This document shows positions 34,937 through 47,509 of a stretch of DNA of 64,000 nucleotides, in pieces. The translations under genes and the position numbers were made by a program. Under the pieces are notes generated by a model. The model did not search any database. It was given only the letters and a program-made list of their open reading frames with translations, and was not told where the DNA came from. Source of the DNA: Prunus persica. Lineage: Eukaryota; Streptophyta; Magnoliopsida; Rosales; Rosaceae. Numbering within the stretch: the stretch's first letter is position 1; each line of letters begins with the position of its first letter. The DNA is taken from contig NC_034015.1 in the NCBI RefSeq assembly GCF_000346465.2, positions 10,743,867-10,807,866 of the forward strand, given 5' to 3'.

Positions 34937-36053
34937 CGCCAGCACATCCACACCACCAGTTCAAGTTGAGTCTCAATCAGTCGACTACCTCGAGAGTTTG
35001 ATAATCTTGAGTGATGGCTGCTTCCATGAGATGGTGAAGCCTGGATGTTGTGTACAAATCCAGGGATCTTGGTGCTCGTTGAAATACAGAATGTGTGGCA
35101 CCACATCATCCCCGTACCCTTTGTCCCTAAACTTGCTGCGGATTGCCTCAAAATTGCTCTGTAGTGCGTCGTACTGAATGCCCCAGATGCGGCTATCAGG
35201 ACGTTCTAGAAAGTTGGTGAACATAATCACCTTCTTGATCATCTGCTCTGCATTCAAGTACTCATTCACAGCCACTTCCAGAATCAAATCAAACACTTCA
35301 AAAATCCTACATTCCTCATTAAGTTGCACCCGATATCTCATAAATTCGAAGTTGGACATAAGATCATGTCCTATCAAGTCTAGCTGACATTTTCTGGCGG
35401 GGCAAGCCTTCTGGCGATGCTTTCAAGCAGAAAAATGGTGCCGGTCCGGTGCTCGTGCCCGAGTCGTGTGGAAGTGCAACACTCTGCAGGCCCGGATACC
35501 AAAAGATCCGAATTCATTTTGTCCATATCAGACTTCAAACACTCCACGAAAATATCAATAACTCGATCATGTAACAACCTATAATCCGGGTGACGATCGT
35601 ACCTCTCAGGATGAAGACGCAGATGCGCAGCAGCGTCGTCATCTTGGTCGTCTGATTTCGAACAAGAACCTTGTAGAGAATTTGGACAAGGTTGTACCAC
35701 CAACCCCCATGGGGGGATAGCGGACAAGAGGCAAGTTGGCAATAGAGTGGAGGTTGCGTAACAGTCTTGGGGTGGTTGTGGTGGAGCCAAAGCACGGCCG
35801 TGTCGAACTTTGTGTCAGAAAAATCGATTCAATCGAAGGTGAAGATGAGCTTGAGGGTGGTGAGGGGATTATGGGACCAGGCCAAGGGGAGCAGTTGCTC
35901 CAGTTGTGTAAGGCAGGGGTTAACATCTCTCCATTCTGGTCTGAGGGCGTTGAAGAAGAGATCAAGGCAGGGGTCACCGTAGGAGGAGGAGGGAATACTA
36001 GGCCAGAGGCTGTTGTTGTTGGCAATGTCAGCGTTGGCGTTGGAAGTAGCCAT
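34937..36053 (-). pseudogene. DUF2828-type (plant vWA-like) protein pseudogene
   Basis: From an ATG at 36053 the frame gives SYGDPCLDLFFNAL and LPLAWSHNPLTTLKLIF, the N-terminal block of plant DUF2828 proteins. A frame change near 35840 leads to ALWLHHNHPKT-like sequence, and another brings HPERYDRHPDYRLLHDRVID followed by LLESIARRLAP. The next readable piece (ORF ending 34985) is from the far C-terminal vWA-like part: IFEVFDLILEVAVN, EQMIKKVIMFTNF and FRDKGYGDDVVPHIL. The central 200 or so residues are missing, so this is an internally deleted, frameshifted copy. The role of the intact family is not established. Confidence 0.75.
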
Positions 36054-39000
36054 TAATCTCCTTCTTTCTATTGGTGTGGTTGGAGCTACTACTAGTTGTG
36101 AGGGTGAAGAAATGAAAATATTGCCGCCTAATTTTCGTTTGCCAACGTCATTGACAAGGTTTCGGTTTCGGTGGCATCCTCCTGCTGATCCTCCTGCTGC
36201 TACTGCTTTGTACCGATTCACACTCGTCAAACACACTTGCCCCGGCTCCACAGCTTTATTCATCCGAATCATCATCTCTCAGTGGTTGGTTGTTTGGTTG
36301 GTTGGTTGCTGGTTGAGCCTTGAGCCAGGATTAATTATAGATTTGATTATAGATTTGATGCCTGCTTGCTTGGACACCAAGGATGTTTCAGAGAGTCAGT
36401 TGTATTGTATTGATGTTTATAAAACATGTACAAGAGTCCTATGAAAATAGAGTGATATGTAAGCGATAAAATATAAGCAGATAGGCTCTCTCTCTCTCTC
36501 TCTCTCTCTCCCTCCCTCCCACCCTCCCTTCAGCCCCAGCACCCCCAACTAACTTCCTTTTTATACTTTTTCTTCTTCTTCACAATAGGTAACTTATAAT
36601 TGAAAGATTGGTGACCCAACAGGAAAATTGGACTCCCCTATCGATCGAGGAGAGTGTAGGACTAAAAGAGCATCTTAAAATGATTATTCCAATGTCTTAA
36701 ATATTAAATATTGTATTCAAATTAATTAATGGCAATTCTATTTGCAGCTAGCTATGATTTTAATGAAGACAAAATAAGTTGGAATGTTTGTCAAGTGGAA
36801 AATGGGACGGTTTAATTTGATGGTTGCAAAGCAAATTTGAAATTGACAATTACTTGACAGAGACTGCAGTTTGAAGACAGACGGATAGGCAAGAAATCAT
36901 GGCAGGAAGGAGATTTCCAGGGGAATCGTAGGAAGGTGGCCGGCAGCACTGGGTGGAGGTGTCGGGTATGTGCCGGTTTGTGCAAGACCATCGCGGTGAA
37001 ACAAACTTACCTGGTTCTGTACAAGTATATCCAATAAATACAAGGCGGTAAAAATCCCCTTAACTACGTATTTCTATCACAAAGAGTTATTGCTGTAGAC
37101 TGGAAAATGTACTTTTATTTTTATTTTTTATTTTTTATCAGGAACAAAAACAAAATTTAGACTTCAATTTCTTACCACTAAACAAGTCAGCGGAAATAAC
37201 CACTAAGCAGGTTATATCAAGAATAAATTAAAACTCGTCAAAATCAGAAAAGATCCCATAAAACACACAATAATCACAATCGGGCAAACTCTGCTATGCT
37301 TTTCTCAAAAATACAGATGCGAAGATCAGTCATCTCTCCGGGAACCATTTCCATGAAAACAAGTAGAAGCAAGTGACTTTTAATGATAAAGGCAATGCCT
37401 AAAAAATAAGGAAAGATAATATAACTCTGACCCATTTAAAGCCTGGTAGATGATAATATCCCTGATTTCCATGACTGGACAGAACAAAGAGTTTATTAAA
37501 ATCTTATAATGGAGAATACACTGACCCTCAAACTACAGAATTTCAAAGGATATGTAAAATCTATTTCCTGACATGTAGAAGAAACAGATGTCTTAATCAG
37601 GTTTCAGATGCTACACGGACAAGTAACGCATTTCTGAATATAAGCAGCATCCCACCAGAAAGGTTTCTAATAACACAATTTCAGTACAACGCTAGCATTG
37701 TGCCTGAAAGCTCCCCACACACCCTACTTCCTGACGAAAATAGAGACTTACTACCAATAAATTGAGCACCGCAAGATATATAAGAGTGACTAATATAAAC
37801 TCAAACTCATGGGTTTGAGATGATCTCACAAAGGATTAAAGCCAATAAAACTCACAAGGTTGGGCAAAAAGCCTCCTCAATGACAACTCATGCTGAAGAA
37901 AAAGAAATGCCTGGTATATAAAGAATGAACAAATAGCATCTTGGTACTCAGTTCCTTCCACATGAGGTCCATGGCTCTCCTAAGTATTTTCGAAAACGTA
38001 CTTGAACCCTCCTTGGTCCAAGGTAAGGTAGAAAACCATCCAGCATTAAAGGTTCAACACATACTTGAACCATGCAGAACAACTTAAATTCCTTTTCAAG
38101 ATGATAGATTTGATTAAAATAAATCCAATAAGAAACCCAAGCCAAAACCAAGTATATGAAGGATGAAATATGAATAGCTACTGCATCCCTTTTTAAAATC
38201 CAATCTACGTAATAACACTTATTCATCACACCATGACCTTTGTCTGGGTTACTACGTTGGCTTTATGGCTGAAAAGCTCAAAAATAAAAACACAGAGGCA
38301 AGAAAGTGTAAATTCTAACAATTCATCAACTCCACGTCTCAACCCTTGATTTTCTAATACAAAAAATAGGCGCTAAAATTTAGCAAAAGTATGGAGTGAC
38401 AATACAGCGAAAACTTCACTTTCATGATACCAACGAAATTTATGCATGTAAAAACATCTATCACATGTCAATGATAGGTAGCAAAAATAAATGCTTGATT
38501 ATATCAAATTGGCATTCACATTCTTTTGCATCTCTCAAGGGTATTCAATTGAAGCATAACTAACCCTTAATGGAAAACATGCCAAACATGTTAAAGAGCC
38601 AGTGCTGAGATACAAAAAGACATGTGGTGAAACCTAAAGATCCCCAAAGTATCAAACAAGTTTTAGAAGATGAGACTACAACATAATCCAAGAAAATAAA
38701 CCAAATGAATATTCATTTAAAAGGGTCAACCAACCTCCTTAATTTTATTATGTCACTGAGACTGCGTTCATAATACAGTATTAATAAAAACCTTTGACTA
38801 CAGTGTTATTTAGCAACCCAAATACTTCTAAAACTTCAGAGAAAATTTTCAATCGGTGTCCTCCACACATTTGTATTCTTAAGGTGATTTGTAGAAACGC
38901 ATGGCAATCACAACTCCTGGCTCCAATGCCATGATTCAGCACTTTAACCATCCCCGCTTATGCTCTATACGACACAATTATATGAAAAATAAAAATACTA

Positions 39001-39617
39001 ATGCACTCAATAGTTCGAGAATGTTTAGTTTAGGAACTGACACTAGAGCTTATACACAATAACAAGAACATTACACAGCCCCACCCTAAAGCATACCCCC
39101 AGTAGCCGTCCATGTAAATAGTCACATCATTTAATAGAACTTTTTTTACACATCGAGCATCATTCTAACCAAAAACTATAACAAATTTGTACCATTTATG
39201 GTCTTCAACACAGACCAATAGTCAACACTGTAAATCTGTAAGCATAACAAAATGGTTCCAGTCCAGGTGCCCATTTATGCACATAGATAACATCCAAGTC
39301 ATAGAATTTCCACAAATGTATCTATCCTATTCCTACCATTTAGCTACTGATACCACTAGATAATTGAAATTATAAACACAAAAACTGTAATTAGAGGCAA
39401 GAAAAAAATGAACTATTTGAAAACATTAATCAGTTAAACATTCAAGCAATTAAAACAGCTAAATTATGAAGTGATCAAGCGTCACATGAAAAGCCCAATA
39501 AAACATCCCCAAACCCTTATTTCAACTACATATCATATCAACAACCGAAAACCCATTTCAACTCAAAAAAGAAGGATCGATCTGAGAACGAACGAACCGG
39601 CATACCCAGATCGAATT
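36054..39617. other. Intergenic with CT microsatellite
   Basis: (CT)n followed by CCCTCCCTCCC at 36486-36520. A minus-strand frame at 38229-37948 (93 residues, one hydrophobic stretch) has no recognised domain. The rest is AT-rich; part of 37.3-39.6 kb may be 3' sequence of the ESSS gene, but I cannot show it. Confidence 0.4.
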
Positions 39618-39944
39618 TCAGTCAGATTCAGACGACCCAGCAACAGAAAGGCCGGCCTGCTCGATCTCGAGCCGTTCGAGGGCTTTCTGGTGGGCCCAGG
39701 TCTCGATGGTGAGATCGGGCTTAGCGTTGAGGCCGACGCCAAGGATAACGATGGTGAGGAAGCTGGTGACGTAGCAAGGGAGCTCCCAGTCCTCCCATTT
39801 TCGAGTCTGGCCTGGGGACAGCGGGGTCCGGTTGAAGAGGTAACCTTTGGGTTGCTCCTCGTGGCCCGGGCTGGTCCACCGGCTCGGACCTGTGGCTGAA
39901 CCGCCGCGAGTTCGGAGAGTCTGGATGAGGCGCTGGCGGAGCAT
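39618..39944 (-). CDS. NADH dehydrogenase (complex I) ESSS subunit, NDUFB11-like
   Basis: A 108-residue intronless frame starts at ATG 39944-39942. The basic N-terminus (MLRQRLIQTLRTRGG) is followed by RWTSPGHEEQPKGYLFNRTP, WEDWELPCY and a single membrane helix (VTSFLTIVILGVGL). After the helix come KPDLTIETWAHQKALERLE and an acidic end. This is the plant ESSS accessory subunit of the mitochondrial complex I membrane arm (At2g42310/At3g57785 type), at the usual length. The longer frame from 40190 includes 5' UTR. A (GA)12 tract (CT on the coding strand) at 39981-40004 lies 37 bases upstream of the ATG, in the leader or core promoter. Confidence 0.93.
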   Translation of the reverse strand: MLRQRLIQTLRTRGGSATGPSRWTSPGHEEQPKGYLFNRTPLSPGQTRKWEDWELPCYVTSFLTIVILGVGLNAKPDLTIETWAHQKALERLEIEQAGLSVAGSSESD

Positions 39945-39980
39945 TGTGGAGGCGGGTATGGTAAGACTTTCCTCCCAGCT

Positions 39981-40004
39981 AGAGAGAGAGAGAGAGAGAG
40001 AGAG
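39981..40004. repeat. (AG)12 microsatellite in the ESSS leader
   Basis: Perfect AG dinucleotide run; CT-rich 5' leaders are common in plant housekeeping genes. Confidence 0.9.
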
Positions 40005-41558
40005 TAGAGTGAGCTTGGTTTGCTGTCGTATTGCCTGCCTTATTAGATGGGCCTTGCAAGTATCTAAAAATAAGGGCCAGGACCAACCCAACTCCACCCA
40101 CCTGGCTTGATCTCTTTGGTTCTTTAGAAATAAAAATAAATTTAAAATCTCGGTTTTTTTTTTTTTTTTTTTGGGATTTTTTGTAAGCATACGCTGGTTT
40201 GATAATTATTTCGTCTTCAATTTTCTATTTTTCTTTTTCATTTTTTGAAAACTGATAACATGTTTAATAATAGTTTTTTCGTTTTTTGTTTGAGGACAAA
40301 TTTAAATCAGTTTTCAAAATGTTTTTTTTTTCTTTTTCTTTTTTTTCTCATTTATCGTTCATTAATTATACATCACTAGAATGTGTTGCACTTAAATTCT
40401 AAAATTCGGTATATGAGACCTCCAAACTTTGACTTGGCAGCTCGACTCTTGCATTCGGCCACCACTCAATCATAGCCTCAGGTAAGGACCCTCAAACCCG
40501 CCTTGAGACGTTTAAACTAAAAACTCACAAAATTCATTCTAACTTTGAATAATTCATAGCAAAATATTACAAACTTTTTCTAATGTGTACTTTCGTTCTA
40601 TAGACTCAAATTCATAATTTGACACCAAGAAAAATTCCATTTTCAAGTTCAATCTTAACTTAACTAAGTCAAAATTGAAATTATAATCTCGAACTAGCCA
40701 CCCAACCCAACTAGTACCGGATTGGCACCGCCGGTTGTACACCTCTACTTTCTTGTTCCTTACTTTTGTTTTTGCCTCTTCTCTCCCTGAATTCAAAGCT
40801 GGGCGCCCAAGCTTTGTTGATCAATAGTAACTTCAATCACTCATCAAATTATCCAAGAGCAGTAAATTACTATTTGGCCAGACAGGGAGTGAGAAGAAAA
40901 AAGACAAATGATGTGAAAATGCATCAAAGAAGCTATTTTCATGATGTAATACATAATTAGAACAAACAAAACAAGTTGAATCATAATATAGAAAATCATT
41001 GAGATTCTTTTCTGACAAGAAAAATAACTTACTGCTCTTTAAACAGACAGGAATTCAAGCCTCGAGAAGGCCTGCATCATTATATCTCATATATTCACAA
41101 GCTTCGGAACAAGTTCTAGCAGGAAAAACTTGTACCCCTGAGAATTCGTTCTTTCAAAATAAAGCGTTAATGATGCCTTGGTGAAATCATGTATAGGCAT
41201 GAAGTGTGTAGCGGCTAGACAGCTATTTGCCTTTCTGTTTCAGTGCTGAACAAAAATATGAACTCCTCGAATGCCCCCGGTTCAATAATAGATAGTCTTC
41301 AAAAGAACTCAGAGAGTATGAAAGAGGGAATCGTGTACTTCAAATGATCTTCAACCGTTCAACCCACATAGAAACCAAAACATTCTCCTTTATGCCAATA
41401 CTGAAGTATGGTTTCTCAGTTTTCTACATGTCACTCCATGTTTTTGGCCTATGGTTTCCATTTCATGTAATTGTTCCACGATGACCGAATTTTGCTTGTG
41501 TCTCATTGTTAAATCAGATATTTATATCTGTAAGAGGCAGTGCAAGAGTCTTCAAAAC
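40005..41558. other. Intergenic between ESSS and PPR genes
   Basis: Contains a long T-run at about 40153-40172 and low-complexity T-rich DNA to 40350. No gene is recognised; 41400-41558 is probably the PPR gene's 3' UTR. Confidence 0.4.
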
Positions 41559-43683
41559 TCACCAGTAATCTCCACAAGAACAGGTTCCTCCGACAATGTG
41601 ATGAAATCGGTTTTTATCTCTCAAAGACACTTCTCTTCCATAAATCTTTGAGACAAGTTTTGCAAAATTATGGCAATCGACACAAATTCGAAGGTTTTTT
41701 ATCACACGTACAGGCACTCCTTCAGGTGTTGCAATCAGCCCAAAAGCCAAAGCCATCTTTTCACTGTGGCCTAGGAGTACTTTTTCCTTCTGCTCCTCAT
41801 CCACATCATATAAAACGCAACCCAAATCAGGAACATAACCAGCTACCTGTAGTTTGACTGACAATTCTATTCACCTTTGCCGACACCTCTATGCCTTCTT
41901 GGATGGGAGCGATCACTTGCATGAAAAGTATGAAGGATTTGGTCAAGCTCAATCCAACTTCTTCCTGGCTCCTTTATCACGGCCTTCTCTACCATCAATT
42001 CCCTTACATTTCTTACACCTTCCCATCTCCCCACAGAAGCATATAAATTAGAAAGAATTACGTAATTCCCAGCATTTTCAGGTTCAATTTGTAAAAGCCG
42101 AAAACCCACAAATTCACCGATCTCAACATTTGAGTGAACCCTACAAGCACCTAAAAGTGAACCCCATATAGCAGCAGTTGGTTCAAAACGCATTTTTTTG
42201 ATAAACTCAAATGCCTCTTCAACTCGACCAGCACGCCCGAGAAGATCAACAACACACCCATAGTGCTCAAGCTCTGGCTCAGTACCATTTTCCCCTTCTG
42301 CCATCTCATAAAAATATTCTAGCCCTCTATCTTCCATTCCTCCGTGACTGCAACCAGATAAAACAGCCAAAAAAGTGACACTGTCTGGTCTGACTTTATT
42401 TTCTTCTTTCATTAGTTTGAAAAGCTTAACCACCTCTTTTCCCATTCCATGCTTACTATACCCTACAAGCATTGCATTCCATGATATAACGGTTCTCTCT
42501 GGCATGCTATCAAAGATCCTTCGTGAGTAACTTAGGTTTCCACATTTAGAGTACATATCAATCAGCGAGTTCTGAAGAACCACATATGAGGGCAGTTCAC
42601 GACGAAGGACGTGGTTGTGAACTTGCCTGCCAAGGTCCAATGCAGCAAGCCCTGATAATGCTGTTAACACACTAGCATAAGTGACATAGTTTGAAGTCAT
42701 TCCTTCCCTCTGCAACTGACGGAATAGCTCCAAGGCCTCTTCATCAAGGCCCAGCTGGGCATAGCCAGAGATTATAGCAGTACAAGAAACAACATCCCTC
42801 TCTGGCAAGCACTCGAAAACTCCTCGGGCTTCATAGATTCTACCAGCTTTGGCATACATGTCAAGAAGTGAGCTTCCAACAAATATATGTGATTCAAACT
42901 TTGTTTTTATTATGAGAGAGTGGATTTGCCTTCCTAAGTCAAACCCCCACGCACCACCAGCACATGAAGTAAGTACTGTTGCAAAAGTGAACTCATTAGG
43001 CTCCGTACCTGCAAAGTTTACAGATAATTATCAATACAGGAAGACCCTGTTAAACAAAGAGAAAAAAGAAATCACCATGACCAAATTTTATTCTTTCTGA
43101 GGGACCATGACTAAATTCAATTAAGCAACAAAAACTGACAATTTACTCACAATACAGGCCATGTCTCAATGACCAACTTATATAAACAGGAACTAAAACC
43201 AATAATACCTGATCTTAACATCTGTAGAAAAAGATTCAAGGCTTCGGAGGCACACCCCCTCTTAGAATAAGCCGAAATCATTGCCGTCCATGACACCACA
43301 TTTCGTACAGGCATTTCATCGAGCACCCGCTGTGCATCATTCAAACATTCACAGTTATTATAGAAAACGATCAACCGTGTCCTGAGGTGCATAGGCGGAA
43401 GGTAACAGGTTTTGGTCATGTGGGCATGGACTCTTTGGCCTTCCCTGAAGGCCCTTCGGTTTACACACTCGTTTAACAGCGTGTAGTAGCCTTCAAACTT
43501 CATCTCAAGGCCTTGAACGGCCATTTCCACCAAAGCTTCTCTCAGTTGACCGTTGGAGCATAGAGAATTTAAATTCTGTGAATTTGGAGGGAATGAGGTA
43601 AGGGAGAGTTGGCGGGCAAATTGGTTGGACATGGAGGAAATTACTTGATTAGCATCATAAAATAAGCTTAATTTTCTGATCAT
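41559..43683 (-). pseudogene. PPR protein of the E/DYW class (At3g13770-like), frame broken before DYW
   Basis: Exon 1 (43683-43209) and exon 2 (43008-41559) join in phase at TCAG|GT...CAG|GTACGG. The first part is intact: a short presequence, then repeated PPR motifs such as RNVVSWTAMISAYSKRG, RDVVSCTAIISGYAQLGLDE and RTVISWNAMLVGYSKHGM, then the E region (AIWGSLLGACRVHSNVEIGE, NLYASVGRWEGV). After DRSHPRR the frame runs into TAG at 41869-41867, while the DYW domain lies in another frame at 41864-41559. That domain keeps all expected residues: HSEKMALAFG, CVDCHNF and the CSCGDYW end. DYW-class PPR proteins edit organellar RNA, the DYW part being the cytidine deaminase. Two one-base changes in a 60-bp span explain the break. 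Could also be an assembly error or a truncated but functional protein. Confidence 0.85.
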
Positions 43684-44201
43684 ATCAATTTTAAGAGACC
43701 AGCACCTCTATTATTAACCTTCAAAATTGTTTGGACTGCTTGAAGAAGCATAATCGTCTTTTTAGCTTTTATATTTACCAAAGAAATAAAAAGAAAAATT
43801 TAAGATCTGCCACAACTCATAGAGTGGGCCCACCTAGTACTCGATATGTCCATCCTCTTGCCTATGAGTTGGATCTAGCTCTTCATACATTTGATACACT
43901 AGAGTAGTTTAGAATATCGTATTCTAAAAAAAATAAGATTGGGTTTTGACAACGTTAAATTGCCAAAAGAAGGGGCTTTTTTGGAGTGCGAGGAATGAAG
44001 CTATACTCTCAGGAGAGCAGTAATTACAACAAATTTCATGCCTTCAATCTCATAAAACTTTGAACCATACTGTATTCTTTATTCACAATGACCTGCATTC
44101 TTACAAACGGGGATACACATACACTAGAAATGAAAACATGTGGCCGGCCTTTCGTCACAAAATTTCAAATCCATCCCAAATGTACAATCAAAAGAATGAC
44201 A
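43684..44201. other. Intergenic between PPR start and GH28 3' end
   Basis: Promoter side of the PPR gene and 3' UTR side of the GH28 gene. No separate feature is recognised. Confidence 0.4.
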
Positions 44202-46950
44202 TTATTCAGTGGATCTTCCTAATCTCTCTCTCTCTCCCTCTTTCACTGGCTGTACAAACAAGCTTGAATGGAAATTAAGCAGAGATATGTTATTTACAGT
44301 TGAAGACCTGAAATCCAGAGGATCATTCCACTGCCTTAACGGTTCATCAGACCATCTCATGTTAACGTTGTCAATCACCAAGCCATCAATGTGTTCCATG
44401 ATGATGCCGGCTGTGCTGTGATTAACCAGTCCCTGGCATCCTGGTCTGTAGTCTACCAACCCACCAGCGTAATTGGTCCATCTTCTGTAAGTCAGATTCA
44501 AGTTAATGAATCTCAAATCACTAAGAAGCCCCCCTTTAGAGCCTGATAAGAATACACCATTCTCAGAAGTTGAAGTGATGTTGACGAAGAGTAGGTTAGA
44601 GATTGAACCCTCTTTTGAATTTGAGTTTCGCGGACAAGTAGTCACGTAGATAGGCTCTGCTCTGCCCCACCAGGACGGGTCATAGTATCTTGTGCTGATG
44701 TTTATGTTTGAGAAGGTAATGTCACTCACATTTCCTGCACAAGGTGAATCGTCAGTAATCTCGTGACACACAGATTTATGAGAGCTTGCGAGCAATGAAA
44801 ATTTCTAATGTTCGACATCACCAAGTCCAGCTGCTACTTAGTTGAACCAATTTCTTAGTCATTTTCAACTTTTTAACCTGTAAATCTTTAGTCTGAACTC
44901 TGAAGACAGACATCATACAAGCCACAGAAAGAAGAGGTTTGCTAAACAGAAGCCAGTCCCAAGAGATTAGTCTGGAACTTTTACATTCAAATTTCTAGCT
45001 TGGTTTCAAGCTATCTCATCTGTAACTTTGATAAGCAGTTTATCATATAATAATGGGATGTCATTTTTTTTTTCTTCTTCTGCACAAATAAGCGACATAA
45101 ATATAACACAAGAGAAGCTAGACAAAATTATTACCTCCGTCGCGGATTTGGAATCCCAGGCCTCTATGAGAATCTACAATAGTGATGTTGTCGAACACAA
45201 GACCCTTGAAATCGAACCAACTAGCACTACCAAGTTTGATTGCAGAAGACTTTGTTCGAATCCAAGAATTTGTTACGGTTAAGTTATAGAGGGGGCCAGT
45301 GTTTGTCTTTGGACAGATAGCATCATCTCCAGTATCAATATGACATCTGGTAATGACTGTGTTATTCGAATCCTCAATATCTATTCCATCATTATTGGGT
45401 GTGTTAAAGTCTCCATAAATCGAAACATCTTGAATCAGTACGTTCTCACACTGCACAATGTGCAAGCTGCAATTATGCAATGTTTCCATCAGTTAAGTTA
45501 AAGAAATACAATAGTCAAATGATATAAATTAAATAAGAAAAAAAATAATACCAGTTAAATTTAGCTATACTATACTGAGTTATACTTGTACTTGTAACCA
45601 AACCAATTGTGGGCAATATAATTTTTTAATTTGTTTCTTTGAGATCGGTTACAATTATAATGTTTGGAAGAGGAGAAAGAGGAATTCAAGTGATGTGGTA
45701 GAAGCATATTTCAAAGGAAAATGCTAGGAAGACCACATTTATAAACTACCTTGTGTACCACCTCTCCACTTCTATTAGAGAGGTGCTATACAAGGTAATC
45801 TATAAATGTGGTCTTCCTAGCATTACTCTGTTTCAAAACTAGCAACAGTTGGGGTCATTTAAAGCAGGAACCAAATGCAATATAATTTGTAAAAAGAAAA
45901 AGAAAAAAAAAGAAAAGAAATGCACAATATAATTGTATTTAAAAAATAAAAATAAAAACAATATCTAGAGTATTTAACAGAATTTTCTCGCAGACAATGT
46001 TGACCTATCTTCATTAATCAAATGAAAGCAACAATTTGGCAAAGCTGTTAGTCAAGAGTATTGGTGAAGTATTGGAGTATGCCCACGTGTTAGAATATAA
46101 GCGGATCTTTTTATGGTTCATAAACCTAATCCATTTGTAAATTCTTTTTTCAGTGAAATTAGACGTTGCAGATAAGCTTTAAAAAGTCAGTGACAATAAT
46201 TGAACCATAAAATCATGATAATTTATCCATATCCATACCTATATGTCGAGTATTGTCATTTTTTCAAACCAAATTTAGGATGAAAATGAAAATATATATT
46301 ATATTATATTGGGAAAATTAGAATGCGCACCACCAGTATGCCGGCTGACGCAAGCTGAGTTTGGAGAGGTTGACATTTCGGCAATTGATGAAGCCGACGA
46401 GCCTGGGCCGGCACTCGTCGCCCAAGCAAGCACCGGTCCAGTTCCAGCTCACCATCACATTCTTCCTCTCATCGAACCGCGTCACGAACTTCAAGCCCTG
46501 ACCGTCCACCACTCCACCGCCGCTGATTCCGACGTTGCTCGCGTTCTCCGCCAACACCACGTACCACTTGTTCTGCTCTTTCGGGTAGTCCTCGAGTCTC
46601 GGGCCGCCCAGGAGCGTCGCGCCTTCTTGGATGTCCAAAATGACGCCGGATTTGAGGCGGATCGTGGCGGTCAGGTACGTGCGCCCCGGAGGGAAGGTGA
46701 CGTGGCAGGGGGAGAGGGCGGGGCAGCTGTCGATGGCAGATTGGATGGCGGAGGTGTCGTAATGGACGCCGTCTCCGGTGGCGCCGAAGTCGACGACGGA
46801 GATGGTGGTGGCGGAGAGGGTGTGAGGGAGTTCGATGATGGGTGACGTGGCGGGATTGGATTGGAGGGGAGGAAGTAGGAAGAGGAAGAAGAGGAGTGGG
46901 ACTGTGATTGATTGGATGAGGGATGGAGGAGGAGGAGATGGAGCAGCCAT
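44202..46950 (-). CDS. GH28 family (polygalacturonase-like, pectin lyase fold) protein, At3g57790 type
   Basis: Three exons, 46950-46331, 45466-45135 and 44734-44202, join in phase (1485 bp, 494 residues). Residues 1-32 form a signal peptide (SITVPLLFFLFLLPPLQS), so the protein is secreted to the cell wall. The body is a right-handed beta-helix: VVDFGATGDGVHYDTSAIQS, YWWCLHIVQCENVLIQDVSI, NNDGIDIEDSNNTVITRCHI, DTGDDAICPKT. Of the classical polygalacturonase motifs, NTD appears as NND and DD is kept (GDDAI). The GHG histidine site reads SSAIKLGS, and RIK reads RGLGFQIRD. This matches the divergent plant GH28 clade, where the substrate is not settled. Intron 1 is 864 bp and holds a 105-bp fold-back hairpin. 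Gene position fits the conserved block. Confidence 0.88.
45720..45824. mobile_element. Near-perfect fold-back hairpin in GH28 intron 1
   Basis: ATGCTAGGAAGACCACATTT at the left is mirrored by the reverse complement at the right end. The arms are about 46 bases with about four mismatches and a loop of about 12 bases. It is likely a tiny MITE; the folded RNA would resemble a young miRNA precursor. Confidence 0.85.
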
Positions 46951-47127
46951 TTGGAATTGGCCTGCTTTTTTGGGTTTCTGGAGTCAAAATTTACTCTGTT
47001 TGATTTTATACTGCAATGCAATGAAACAAATGGAAAATTTTAAGGAGGGTATATTCAATTTCGTTTTTAAATGATTTTAGAAGAGTTATAAAGTTGATGG
47101 AGTTTAATTAAATTTAATTGAGTTTAA

Positions 47128-47509
47128 TGGTGTGTTTGGATAAAGGAAATAAACTTGGGATTTTGACAAAGATCAGAATTTCTAAATTGACATAAATCAA
47201 TTCTCGTGTTTGGATTAAAAAACATAGAAATTTAGAAATTTCACGTGAGAAAAAACATGGAATTTGGAGATCATCAATCCCAATTTTAAATTCTATATAA
47301 AAGTCGTCATTTTTAAAAACTCAATAATTCCAACAGAGATTGAGTTTTTAAAAAAAGATAACTTTACAAATAAAGGTTAAATTCCGTGTTTTAAATCCGC
47401 CACCCAAACAAGAAACTTTACAAATTTTAGAATATTAATTTCCGTCATTTTAAATTCCATCATTTATGAAATCCTTTGTACTTTTAAATTTCATCATCCA
47501 AACGCACTG
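47128..47509. mobile_element. MITE (382 bp) in the GH28 promoter
   Basis: The left end TGGTGTGTTTGGAT and the reversed right end CAGTGCGTTTGGAT form an inverted repeat, flanked by TAA (47125-47127, 47510-47512). The element starts 178 bases upstream of the GH28 ATG and so may carry promoter elements. Terminal design is like 15-365. Confidence 0.65.

Noticed and set aside
36990..37010. ACTTACCTGG resembling the U1 snRNA 5' end
   Set aside because: The sequence after it does not follow U1, and no USE/TATA pair is placed correctly upstream.
37948..38229. 93-aa minus-strand frame with a hydrophobic segment
   Set aside because: No recognised domain, no clear promoter or splice partners; noted only as part of the intergenic region.
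46309..46987. Long frames (172-178 aa) overlapping GH28 exon 1 in other frames
   Set aside because: They are shadows of the GC-rich exon that encodes the GH28 signal peptide and beta-helix.
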